Shown here piece after piece: positions 1 to 6,601 of a stretch of DNA of 6,731 nt. The notes below the pieces were generated by a model. It worked only from the letters and a program-made list of their open reading frames with translations, had not been told where the DNA came from and searched no databases. The position numbers and the translations under genes are program-made. This DNA is from Planctomycetota bacterium (GTDB lineage: Bacteria; Planctomycetota; Phycisphaerae; WQYP01). The stretch lies in the NCBI GenBank assembly GCA_021818565.1, contig JAKATV010000353.1, forward strand, positions 1 to 6,731. Reading direction: 5' to 3'. Position 1 is the first letter of the stretch; each line of letters starts with the position of its first letter.

Positions 1-231
1 TTTTCGCGGTATGTGGCTCCACGCCAGAGGTGGGGAAACATCCTTGCCGTCAGCGGTGAATTGTGCGGGCATGGTCGCGTGATTCTTAAACGCCGAAGAA
101 GTTAAGGTCATAGCCTGTTGGGCCGGGCCGGCCGCCCAAGCGGTTATGCTCGTAGCCAGGCAAATCGCCATGCCGAAGATCATGGCGTGTATCGCAGGTA
201 TTGCAGTCATGACGTGACGGGATTGTTTCAT
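1..231 (-). CDS. YbhB/YbcL-family PEBP (Raf kinase inhibitor-like) protein, exported, N-terminal part
   Basis: The first 77 codons are present and the frame stays open to the window edge, so the C-terminal part lies outside. Residues 1-34 look like a Sec signal peptide: a basic start (MKQSRH), a hydrophobic stretch at about 16-30, and an AWAAG cleavage region after residue 33 or 34. The mature start carries the typical opening of bacterial phosphatidylethanolamine-binding proteins: MTLTSSAF, then MPAQFTADGKDVSPPLAW (residues 54-71). The DGxDVSPPLxW core is the family hallmark near the ligand pocket. The ATG at 231 is chosen because a GGAG ribosome-binding site (240-243) lies eight bases upstream; later Met codons at residues 8, 17 and 21 would damage the signal peptide. 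Bacterial members have poorly known roles and are thought to bind small ligands or act as inhibitors. Export to the periplasm is inferred. The family call is fairly secure although only the first third or so is visible. Confidence 0.85.
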   Translation of the reverse strand, partial: MKQSRHVMTAIPAIHAMIFGMAICLATSITAWAAGPAQQAMTLTSSAFKNHATMPAQFTADGKDVSPPLAWSHIPRK

Positions 232-258
232 GGCGAAGGCTCCGTGAAAAACCAGTGG

Positions 259-274
259 CTGATAATTGTATCAG
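259..274 (-). promoter_or_regulatory. palindrome over a likely -10 box of the PEBP gene
   Basis: CTGATA-ATTG-TATCAG is a perfect 6-bp inverted repeat with a 4-base centre. On the minus strand its middle reads TACAAT (265-270), a 5/6 match to a sigma70 -10 box, 33 bases before the PEBP start codon. No good -35 hexamer lies 16-18 bases further upstream. A weak -35 with a palindrome over the -10 fits a regulated promoter or operator, but this is inference from sequence alone and a short palindrome can arise by chance. Confidence 0.35.
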
Positions 275-341
275 AGGGCAGCGGGGCGCTCCAGAATCCG
301 GGCTGGCAATAAATCTGCTATGGCAGCCTGCGGCGGTTACT

Positions 342-366
342 TCGGCTGCATACCTCGGCTGCTACC
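342..366. repeat. short imperfect tandem repeat upstream of the M42 promoter
   Basis: TCGGCTGCATACC (342-354) is followed directly by TCGGCTGCTACC (355-366), the same unit less one A. The pair ends immediately before the proposed -35 box of the M42 peptidase gene, the usual place for an activator site. A role in regulation is speculative. Confidence 0.3.
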
Positions 367-394
367 TTGCCAAGCGGGGGATATCGTCGATAAT
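367..394 (+). promoter_or_regulatory. candidate sigma70-type promoter of the M42 peptidase gene
   Basis: TTGCCA (367-372, 5/6 match to the -35 consensus) is separated by 16 bases from GATAAT (389-394, 5/6 match to the -10 consensus). Transcription would start near 401 and give a leader of about 50 bases before the ATG at 453. It is the best promoter-like pair on this strand in the divergent gap. The assignment rests on consensus match and position only. Confidence 0.45.
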
Positions 395-452
395 TCAGAA
401 CTTAACCGGTGCGTGATGGCACGCCGGGCGGTGTTTATTTGGAGATGCGGTG

Positions 453-1481
453 ATGGAATTTTTGAAATTGCTTAGTGAAACACCGGGCGTTCCCGGCCGG
501 GAAGAATTGGTTCGAGAGGTGATAAAACAGGAAATTCACGGACTATTTGATGAGGTGCGGGTGGACAAACTGGGCAGTTTAATTTGCCTGAAAAAAGCAT
601 CGAAAACTTCCGGGGGCCAACCGGCTCAAAAAGTGATGATCGCTGCGCACATGGATCAAATCGGGTTTTATGTCCGATTTGTGGATGACAAAGGATTTAT
701 CCGCGTGCATAACGCCGGCGGTTTTGATACGCGAAATTTATCCGCCAACCGCGTGCTGGTGCAGGGGCGTAAAAATCTTCCCGGCGTCATGAACCCGGCG
801 GGGAAACCAATTCATATTGCCTCAGAGGAAGATCGCAAGAAGCAATTTTTGGTCAGCGATTTTATGGTGGATGTGGGCTTGCCGGGCAAGAAGGTAAAGG
901 AACTTGTACAGGTGGGCGACCCGGTCACGCTGGTGCGTGACTTTGCGCAAATTGGGGATTTTGTCTGCGGCCAGGCCATGGACAATCGGGCGGCGGTGTG
1001 GACGGCGGTGCGGGCAATTCAACGGGTGAAAAAATCGAGCTATGATATTTATGTGGTCTTTACGGTGCAGGAAGAAGTCGGCCTGCGCGGAGCCGGCCCG
1101 GCGACGTTCGGTCTGGAACCGGATATCGCTATCGCTCTGGACACTACACTGGCCTGTGATACGCCCGGGATTCCTGATGACCAGACGGTCACTCATGCGG
1201 GCAAGGGCGTGGGCATCAAAATAATGGACGGAGCATCGATCAGCGATCGACCGCTGGTGGACAGCTTTGTTCAGACCGCCAAGAAAGAGAAAATCGCCTA
1301 TCAGTTGGAATTATTACCGCTTGGCGGGACCGATGCGGGAGCCATGCAACGCAGCCGCACGGGCTATCGCACCATCACGTTGAGCATCCCCACACGGTAC
1401 ATTCATACCGTTACAGAAATGGTACACCGCGATGATCTCCATGGCGCTCGCGATCTGCTGGCGGCCTGGCTGGGAGCTTAA
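453..1481 (+). CDS. M42-family metallo-aminopeptidase (FrvX/TET-type)
   Basis: This complete 342-residue cytosolic peptidase has the usual length for family M42, whose members remove N-terminal residues from peptides with a two-metal centre and often form 12-subunit tetrahedral shells. The ligand set is intact by motif: His66 and Asp68 in AHMDQIGF, bridging Asp177 in MDNRAA, Glu207 (general base) and Glu208 in VQEEVG, Asp230 in ALDTT, and His318 in RYIHT. GGTDAGAM (291-298) is the conserved glycine-rich segment near the active site. The insertion between His66 and Asp177 corresponds to the PDZ-like dimerisation domain. GGAG at 441-444 lies eight bases from the ATG at 453 and five from an adjacent in-frame GTG at 450, so ATG is preferred. 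The gene appears monocistronic and converges on the AsmA-like gene. Substrate preference (glutamyl, leucyl or lysyl aminopeptidase) cannot be read from the sequence. Some relatives are annotated as endoglucanase or FrvX, labels that should not be used as function here. Confidence 0.93.
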   Translation: MEFLKLLSETPGVPGREELVREVIKQEIHGLFDEVRVDKLGSLICLKKASKTSGGQPAQKVMIAAHMDQIGFYVRFVDDKGFIRVHNAGGFDTRNLSANRVLVQGRKNLPGVMNPAGKPIHIASEEDRKKQFLVSDFMVDVGLPGKKVKELVQVGDPVTLVRDFAQIGDFVCGQAMDNRAAVWTAVRAIQRVKKSSYDIYVVFTVQEEVGLRGAGPATFGLEPDIAIALDTTLACDTPGIPDDQTVTHAGKGVGIKIMDGASISDRPLVDSFVQTAKKEKIAYQLELLPLGGTDAGAMQRSRTGYRTITLSIPTRYIHTVTEMVHRDDLHGARDLLAAWLGA

Positions 1482-1482
1482 G

Positions 1483-4400
1483 TCAGTTTCCGCTGGATGC
1501 CGATGGGTTGCCCACGATGGCATTGACAAATATTTCCTTGATCGCGGTTCCAAGATTCTTAAACACTACCGGCGTGGTTGTCGGATGGGCCCAGGTGCCC
1601 GCCACCTGCACGGTGCTGACACTGGATTCCAGGGCATTAAGGATGGATTTGGCCTGCGGGATAAATGGAATATGCAGGTTCTTAAATGGCCGCACCGTGC
1701 CGATCACGTATCCATTGAGTGGGCTCTGGGGCATACTCCATATATTCTGCAATTCGCCCGCCCCCAGAATTTCCACGCCCCGATCAAAATAATGCAGATA
1801 GGTAATTTGCGCATTGCCGCCGTCAATGCGCCAGCGAGCTTCACCCGTGCCACTGGGCTTTTGGCTCACCAGACGAACATTCATAAGTCGATATACGGAC
1901 GCCATAATAGTGGAGCCTGCCAAATTCGACTGCGAAATTTTTAAATCGCCGGAACCGATAGCGTTGCGCCAGTTATTGGATAGCGCCACCGCCGTAAGAT
2001 GTCCCGATAGCAGTCCCGGCATCGGGCGGGCTTTCGGAATCACCGTGCGGGTTAGTTGATCGAGACTAATGTTGTCAAAGGTCAAGCTTGTATCCGAAGC
2101 AAGCAGCCCCGCATGATGCCGGGAAACACGGGCCCACAGGTGCATCGCGCCACCCGCAAACGCCAATTGAGATCGATCCAGCAAAATCGCATGATCGCTG
2201 ATAAATGCGTGCATGTTCAGTGAACCCAGCTCAATGGCGTCCAGCCTGGCTTTCTGCGCATCGAGATTTACCTGCAATTCCAGCGGTGCCAGCGGATGCG
2301 CGCCGGTCGTCGGCCCCAGAACAATATTACCGGCAAATGTTCCCGTTAATCCCTTGGCCCAGGAATATCCCCGCAGCAGTGGTTTGGGGTTCGGCAGGCG
2401 GCATTTAAATACGCCGGAACTTTTTAAGGGCTGATCTATATTCCAACTCCCCTGCCCTTTAAGGGTGTTGCCCATTAAATCCAGCGACGTATGCAAGATA
2501 GAAATGATCCGCCCCGTCGCGATCACATGCGTTGCCGCCAGGCCCACGGGTAGCAGATGTTGGAATATCGTCGCATTCAAATCACCGGTACCGTGGATAC
2601 CCGAATTGCGCCAGTTATAGCGTCCGGTCAGTGCGCCGGACACCAGCGTATCAAGCTGCACCGATGGAATATTCGCCGGCCAATCCGAGATGTTCAATTT
2701 CATATCGATATTGGCTGGATTGTACTGGGTCCAGTGTGCGCTGGCGGTTGCGGTTGCACCGGCACCTATGAGTTTGATCGGCTTGAGCGACAATATCCCG
2801 TTGCTATAGCTAAGCGTGGCGCTGCCGTGGACAATATCAATCGGAGCAATCAGCGCTTTGGGAACCGGTATAATCAGATGATCCACGGAGATTTCGCCCC
2901 GCACCCGGGTCCTTTGCAGATCGCGTCCCGGCACATTGATCTGCAGGTTCATCCCGGCATACCCGCTCAACCCGACCGGCGGCGCAGGCAAAAGCAGCCC
3001 TGCCACGGCCGCTGCGGAAATATGTTGGGTGTTCAATGTCAGCCCCGCAAGCTGACCAGCCGTATTGGCGTCAAAACGCACGGCAATCTGGCCGCCCAGC
3101 ACCGCCACCGGATTGGCGGCGAGGATAATTTTTTTTCTGGTCAGTTCGCCCACTACGTGTACCCGCGGCAGCGCCAGCAGGTGATGGTTCACCGTAAAAT
3201 GCGTGCCGGCCAAGCGACCATCCAGATGCAACGCCAACGGCATAACCCCGCCGTCCGCCAGGAGTTTTCCTGAGATCAGTCCGCCTAAGGACCAGCCGGC
3301 GTTGGCTTTAGTTTTATGATTAACCAGCGGAATACCCGTGACCGTGAGAATCAGATGGGTTGGATAATTTCCGGAAAATATACAATTGCCGCTGGCCGCC
3401 AAACTCCAAACCGGACTTTTCACCAGCAGATTTTCCAACTGCATTCCGCCGGAATTGCCGTATCCGCTAATATGCACATGGACATTGGCCGGCAGCTTGA
3501 GCATGGGAATGCTCGCGGCACTGGCCCGCAGGTGCAACCGCCAAAGCCCCAGCACGGGATTGTATAATCCGTGCAGGTCTAAATACGGATCCGAAGCCAG
3601 TGTGGCATGGGTAACGGATACTTGGCCGGCGTTAAATGTTCCCACAGCGTGTAACCCCTTGAGTGTTACAAGTCTGGTGTGCTGCCAGGAAAGCTGGGGT
3701 GCCTCAAGCTGCCAATTCATAAGGCCATGGAATTTTCCCTGTGCGGAGACCGTTATCGCCGTATTCCACGCGCCATACCGGGACTGGCCGCTACTGGTTA
3801 TATGCACCCCCACCACGCGCCTGCCCGGCCAGGGAGAACTTAATGAGCCGCTTAATGTGCCGCTTTGCATTTCGGTTCCAAACAGGGAAATACCGTGCCA
3901 CGCCGCCGTTATCGATGCGGATTGCTCCGCCGGATTCATCACGCCCGATAGATGCAGGCCGCCACCCGCCAGATCCGCCCGAATTCCTTTAACATGAAAG
4001 CCTCGGCTATCCGCCCAGATTTGCCCCCGATAAATATTCACCGGCACACTTAAATAACCCACCCGAATGCCAACATTTTCCGGATTAATCTGCCAATGAT
4101 CCCCGGCATATTGCGCCTGAGCGTTGCCATGAAGGCCAAAGTTTCCGATATCAATACGCACATCATTGAGTCGCTCACTAAGCGCATTATTTAACACCCG
4201 CCCGCGCAATTGGGCACTCACCGATGCTGCCCCGCTCCAGGTCGGCCACACCCGTTTGAGCCATGGCCCCAACCCTGTGGCCTGCACATGAATGCTGTGC
4301 AGCCATGATTGACCGGGAACCAATACGCCCTGCGCCAGTAAATGCGACTGAGGCACTTGGGTCGATGCCGCATTTAAGGAGAACCGCCAAGTCAGGGCAC

Positions 4401-5013
4401 TGGTGGGTACGCCCTTAAATTCGATATTATCAATGGCCATTTCCGGTTGGTGCGTTAATTCTACCAGAAGCGTGCCGTGATGAATCACGACGCGCGGCAG
4501 ACCCACCGATGCTAAATCCGCCCCGGGGTGCCGCAGTCTCCAGCCTTGCCAAGCCAAACGCAAGTCCTGCCATGCCGCCGGCAGGTTCCATCGGCCTTCA
4601 TCCCCTTGGTGCAGAATTACCCGCGGACTGGTGGCGGAAATATTGGTAATTCCCAACTGCCCGGTCAGCAGCAGCCAGACAACGGCATTGTGGGTAATGG
4701 TCAATGTTGGAATGCGGGCAAAGGGCCAATGGCGCAATGGCAAACCGATGCGCACATCGGTAAACGTGGTTTTGCCTGTCAGGCCAATATCCATGGTTTT
4801 GACATCAATTCTCAGGCCCAGGCGGGATTGAATTTTGTTTAGTACATAGCTCTGAACCGTGGCGCTGTTTAAAATCCGTGGCGCGGCAATCCAGACTCCT
4901 GTCGCCAATAGCGCCACCAAGAGCAACACGATTACCAACAGCGTCCTTAATGGATGGCGTCTTCGCCCGGACACGGGCTGCGTGGTTCGATCGCTGGTTA
5001 AAGGTTCCGTCAT
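1483..5013 (-). CDS. large AsmA/TamB-like inner-membrane-anchored protein, possible inter-membrane lipid carrier
   Basis: This 1176-residue protein has a short cytoplasmic tail with an arginine cluster (RRR at 17-19), one membrane segment at about 24-44 (LLVIVLLLVALLATGVW), and then a very long beta-rich periplasmic part. Residues 46-145 match the AsmA N-terminal pattern: a helix, LGLRIDV, TTFTDVRIGLP, and a closing SPRVILHQGDEGRWNL. The middle is repetitive in character, with alternating short strands and many G-x-L/H-x-G turns. From about 998 to 1160 it matches an AsmA-type C-terminal region: GSGDLKISQSNL, a GGNAQITYLH strand, then VQVAGTWAHPTTTPV. E. coli AsmA-superfamily members (TamB, YhdP, YdbH) bridge the two membranes as hydrophobic grooves for phospholipid; the same role here is inferred. 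The ATG at 5013 is preferred to one at 5019: the GAGAG ribosome-binding site is seven bases from the former but only one from the latter. It lies 65 bp behind the lipoprotein gene with no terminator between. An A8 run on the coding strand (3129-3136) is noted. Confidence 0.85.
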   Translation of the reverse strand: MTEPLTSDRTTQPVSGRRRHPLRTLLVIVLLLVALLATGVWIAAPRILNSATVQSYVLNKIQSRLGLRIDVKTMDIGLTGKTTFTDVRIGLPLRHWPFARIPTLTITHNAVVWLLLTGQLGITNISATSPRVILHQGDEGRWNLPAAWQDLRLAWQGWRLRHPGADLASVGLPRVVIHHGTLLVELTHQPEMAIDNIEFKGVPTSALTWRFSLNAASTQVPQSHLLAQGVLVPGQSWLHSIHVQATGLGPWLKRVWPTWSGAASVSAQLRGRVLNNALSERLNDVRIDIGNFGLHGNAQAQYAGDHWQINPENVGIRVGYLSVPVNIYRGQIWADSRGFHVKGIRADLAGGGLHLSGVMNPAEQSASITAAWHGISLFGTEMQSGTLSGSLSSPWPGRRVVGVHITSSGQSRYGAWNTAITVSAQGKFHGLMNWQLEAPQLSWQHTRLVTLKGLHAVGTFNAGQVSVTHATLASDPYLDLHGLYNPVLGLWRLHLRASAASIPMLKLPANVHVHISGYGNSGGMQLENLLVKSPVWSLAASGNCIFSGNYPTHLILTVTGIPLVNHKTKANAGWSLGGLISGKLLADGGVMPLALHLDGRLAGTHFTVNHHLLALPRVHVVGELTRKKIILAANPVAVLGGQIAVRFDANTAGQLAGLTLNTQHISAAAVAGLLLPAPPVGLSGYAGMNLQINVPGRDLQRTRVRGEISVDHLIIPVPKALIAPIDIVHGSATLSYSNGILSLKPIKLIGAGATATASAHWTQYNPANIDMKLNISDWPANIPSVQLDTLVSGALTGRYNWRNSGIHGTGDLNATIFQHLLPVGLAATHVIATGRIISILHTSLDLMGNTLKGQGSWNIDQPLKSSGVFKCRLPNPKPLLRGYSWAKGLTGTFAGNIVLGPTTGAHPLAPLELQVNLDAQKARLDAIELGSLNMHAFISDHAILLDRSQLAFAGGAMHLWARVSRHHAGLLASDTSLTFDNISLDQLTRTVIPKARPMPGLLSGHLTAVALSNNWRNAIGSGDLKISQSNLAGSTIMASVYRLMNVRLVSQKPSGTGEARWRIDGGNAQITYLHYFDRGVEILGAGELQNIWSMPQSPLNGYVIGTVRPFKNLHIPFIPQAKSILNALESSVSTVQVAGTWAHPTTTPVVFKNLGTAIKEIFVNAIVGNPSASSGN

Positions 5014-5019
5014 TTGCAT

Positions 5020-5032
5020 GCTCTCACAGAGC
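5020..5032 (-). promoter_or_regulatory. hairpin enclosing the ribosome-binding site of the AsmA-like gene
   Basis: On the mRNA strand GCTCT-GTG-AGAGC forms a 5-bp stem with a 3-base loop. The 3' arm contains the GAGAG that serves as Shine-Dalgarno for the ATG at 5013. Such a stem could lower translation of the AsmA-like protein relative to the lipoprotein. With five pairs its stability is modest, so a regulatory role is a suggestion only. Confidence 0.3.
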
Positions 5033-5078
5033 GGTTTCTTACATTATCATTCGCCCGCCGCAATGCGGAATGTATAAC

Positions 5079-5714
5079 TTACTGGTGCAGTGCCGGCGGA
5101 ATATTCCCTGAAGTTTCAGGCCCAAAGCCCAAAAACCACCAGTCGTGGCGATAGGTTCGGCCTACAAACGGTCCGGAACTGGCGACAATTTCGCCACTGC
5201 TTCGCCAATACGCCACATACGCAACGCTGGCATAACCTTTTTGCGTGGTGTTCTGTAAAATGGAAATCTGCGGCAAAACCACCGGCAGCGAAAAATTTGA
5301 GCCGCCGTTGTAGTTGCCGAAGGCAATGGCGGGAATACCAATGAATGAATTGGCTTGATTAATTCCCAATGCGCCACAGCGCACCTCCAACACAATTTGC
5401 GCCTTGACGCGTGTATTGGTCAACCGCACGCCGCTTTTGAGCAGGTGGGAACGCAAATCCGCTTCCAGGTAGTTGTGGCCGGGTATTCCCGCGTTGACAA
5501 AATGCACACTGACATATACCAGCCGGTCGCGTAAGTTAGCTACAGAAATTTTGCTGATCGCCAGCGAGGCCGCTCTGGACAACAAAAACTGCTCATCGGC
5601 CGTTTCCGGTGGCTGCGTAACGCGCAACGTGGCGCAGCCAGTCAAGCCGGCAAAACAGGAGAAAAAGACGATCCACATAACAGGGGCAAGGGAATTACGC
5701 AAAACGCTTCGCAT
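5079..5714 (-). CDS. predicted lipoprotein, DUF6655-like
   Basis: This 211-residue protein has a lipoprotein signal peptide: R2 and R6, a hydrophobic core at 9-23 (LAPVMWIVFFSCFAG), and the lipobox LTGC with Cys27 as the lipidated residue. Ala follows Cys, so no inner-membrane retention signal is seen by E. coli rules and an outer-membrane location is inferred. The mature part opens with TADEQFLLSRAASLAISKI (39-57), then a strand RLVYVSV, a helix YLEADLRSHLLKSG, and AQIVLEVRCGALGIN. It ends with a segment rich in aromatics and glycine, RTYRHDWWFLGFGPETSGNIP. This order resembles planctomycete DUF6655 proteins (EQLLLS helix, GIPS/GIPA loop, C-terminal W-x-F-G-x-GP), recalled from memory and not searched. 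No catalytic motif is visible and the function is unknown. The start is the only in-frame Met giving a proper signal peptide, though the Shine-Dalgarno (GAGAAAG about ten bases upstream) is weak. It is the first gene of a probable two-gene unit with the AsmA-like gene. Confidence 0.78.
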   Translation of the reverse strand: MRSVLRNSLAPVMWIVFFSCFAGLTGCATLRVTQPPETADEQFLLSRAASLAISKISVANLRDRLVYVSVHFVNAGIPGHNYLEADLRSHLLKSGVRLTNTRVKAQIVLEVRCGALGINQANSFIGIPAIAFGNYNGGSNFSLPVVLPQISILQNTTQKGYASVAYVAYWRSSGEIVASSGPFVGRTYRHDWWFLGFGPETSGNIPPALHQ

Positions 5715-5737
5715 GGGCCAAGAACTTTCTCATCCAT

Positions 5738-5754
5738 CCGCGCTATTTGCGCGG
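5738..5754 (-). promoter_or_regulatory. all-GC hairpin in the leader of the lipoprotein gene
   Basis: On the mRNA strand CCGCGC-AAATA-GCGCGG forms a 6-bp stem made only of G-C pairs with a 5-base A-rich loop, 23 bases before the start codon. It is not followed by a T-run, so it is not a terminator. It could stabilise the mRNA 5' end or influence ribosome loading near a weak Shine-Dalgarno. Confidence 0.35.
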
Positions 5755-5821
5755 CGTACAAGCCTTAACGCCTGTAAGTCCATGATATTACCGGATTTTC
5801 AGATTTCCTCACTTGCCGCCG

Positions 5822-5836
5822 GGCGTGCACCACGCC
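5822..5836. repeat. short inverted repeat
   Basis: GGCGTG-CAC-CACGCC is a perfect 6-bp inverted repeat with a 3-base loop in the rpsG-lipoprotein gap. It has no T-run on either side. It may be a protein site upstream of the leftward promoter or part of the repeat-rich element to its right. Confidence 0.3.
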
Positions 5837-5897
5837 AATCGCGCCGGGGTAATTATTTCTGACATTTCAAGCGCATCCCGCCGAGAACTCAAAGCTT

Positions 5898-5984
5898 CCG
5901 CATTGAGCTAGTGCGCGGCGCGGTGGAATGCGGGACAATCTGCGCACGCCGAGCGGCATTCGCGGGGCAATCATGTCCGCGAAT
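5898..5984. repeat. cluster of inverted and direct repeats, REP-like
   Basis: Four repeat pairs sit in 87 bases. CCGCATT (5898-5904) pairs with AATGCGG (5927-5933). GTGCGC (5911-5916) pairs with GCGCAC (5942-5947). ATTCGCGG (5958-5965) pairs with CCGCGAAT (5977-5984) around an 11-base loop. GCGGGACAATC (5930-5940) recurs as GCGGGGCAATC (5962-5972), 32 bases later. The density and position downstream of an operon resemble REP/BIME-type dispersed palindromic elements, or a factor-dependent transcript end for rpsG. Which applies cannot be told from one copy. Confidence 0.4.
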
Positions 5985-6048
5985 CGGCCGTTACGCAAAC
6001 GTCACCCCGGCAGCCCAAGGAAGACGCAAAATACCATAATTGCAAATG

Positions 6049-6525
6049 TTACCATGCAAAATGGGCAAAAGCACGGTTGGCTTCGGCCATCTTGTGGACA
6101 TTTTCGCGAGTTTGCATAGCCGCGCCTTCGCGACGGCTGGCCGCAAGAACTTCGTCCGCCAGACGCTCACTCATCGGTTTGCCCGACTTGGCGCGAACCG
6201 CTTCCAGCAGCCAGCGAATCGCCAGACTCTGCTGCCGCTTGCGGCTTACGGACATGGGCACCTGATAGTTCTGTCCACCCACCCGGCGTGACCGGGTTTC
6301 AATGTTGGGTTTGATGTTGTTTAAAGCCGCTTCAAATACTTCATTGGGTTTGGCGTCTTTGACTCGCTGGCCGATAATTTCCATCGCACCGTAAAATACG
6401 CGCTTGGCTGTAGCTTTTTTGCCATCATACATCAGGCAGTTGATAAATTTGGAAATCAACAGTGAATTGTAAATAGCATCGGGTTTAAGCTGTGTGCTGC
6501 TAACGGTAAATGATTTTGCGCCCAT
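6049..6525 (-). CDS. rpsG: 30S ribosomal protein S7
   Basis: This 158-residue protein is close to the usual 156 for bacterial S7, the primary protein that nucleates folding of the 16S rRNA 3' major domain and lies at the exit-site side of the small-subunit head. Recognisable blocks are FINCLMYDGKKATA (27-40), ALNNIKPNIETRSRRVGG (67-84, start of the RNA-binding beta-hairpin), QNYQVPMSVSRKRQQSLAIR (85-104), and the C-terminal NVHKMAEANRAFAHFAW. The N terminus (MGAKSFTVSSTQLKPDAIYN) differs from the proteobacterial MPRRR form and looks planctomycete. AGGA (6533-6536 on the minus strand) lies seven bases from the ATG. It follows rpsL by 116 bp in the classic str-operon order, but fusA does not follow: a 334-bp gap and an unrelated lipoprotein come next. 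Confidence 0.98.
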   Translation of the reverse strand: MGAKSFTVSSTQLKPDAIYNSLLISKFINCLMYDGKKATAKRVFYGAMEIIGQRVKDAKPNEVFEAALNNIKPNIETRSRRVGGQNYQVPMSVSRKRQQSLAIRWLLEAVRAKSGKPMSERLADEVLAASRREGAAMQTRENVHKMAEANRAFAHFAW

Positions 6526-6547
6526 GGCGACTTCCTTTCGTTTCTCC

Positions 6548-6574
6548 GTATCGAATCACCAGGATTCGGGATAC
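6548..6574 (-). promoter_or_regulatory. bulged hairpin just upstream of the rpsG ribosome-binding site
   Basis: On the mRNA strand the order is GTAT, a CC bulge, CGAATC, loop CTGGT, GATTCG, ATAC: ten base pairs with one 2-base bulge and a 5-base loop. It ends only 9 bases before the AAAGGAAG ribosome-binding region. A bulged stem beside a start region is a typical ribosomal-protein binding arrangement. There is no T-run after it, so it is not a terminator. Confidence 0.5.
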
Positions 6575-6601
6575 TTCAAGGTACGGTTAAAAACTGTTCC
6601 C

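Larger units (their letters stand above)
5715..6048. other. gene-free gap between rpsG and the lipoprotein gene
   Basis: The 334 bases hold no convincing gene on either strand; the longest minus-strand candidate (ATG at 5975, 35 codons) is arginine-rich and lacks a ribosome-binding site. The gap should contain the end of the rpsG transcript and the promoter of the lipoprotein gene. I see no stem followed by a T-run, so there is no recognisable intrinsic terminator for rpsG. The best -10-like box for the leftward unit is TAATAT (5785-5790 on the minus strand), 4/6 to consensus with no fitting -35. The right half is full of short inverted and direct repeats, listed separately. Confidence 0.6.

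Noticed and set aside
450..452. GTG start for the M42 peptidase
   Set aside because: The next codon is ATG at 453, which has the better spacing of eight bases from GGAG; the GTG would add only one residue.
118..475. Short plus-strand frames before the M42 gene
   Set aside because: They overlap the PEBP signal-peptide region in antisense or run across the promoter region, and their translations lack any recognisable feature.
822..1196. 124-codon minus-strand frame within the M42 gene
   Set aside because: It is antisense to the conserved metal-binding core of the peptidase and shows no domain of its own.
2557..3273. 238-codon open frame on the plus strand inside the AsmA-like gene
   Set aside because: It lies wholly antisense to a coherent 1176-residue protein, is rich in R, Q and H as expected of a shadow frame, and has no ribosome-binding site or family resemblance. 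The same applies to the other plus-strand frames between 1432 and 5077.
5017..5019. ATG at 5019 as the AsmA-like start
   Set aside because: The only Shine-Dalgarno lies one base from it; the ATG at 5013, two codons in, has the proper spacing.
5473..5862. 129-codon plus-strand frame opposite the lipoprotein gene
   Set aside because: It is antisense to the lipobox-bearing protein and its composition is that of a shadow frame.
5868..5975. 35-codon minus-strand frame starting at ATG 5975
   Set aside because: It is arginine-rich, lacks a ribosome-binding site, and its sequence is set by the inverted repeats it crosses.
5958..5984. 8-bp inverted repeat as an intrinsic terminator of rpsG
   Set aside because: The stem is good but the loop is 11 bases and no T-run follows on the minus strand, so it does not meet the usual form.
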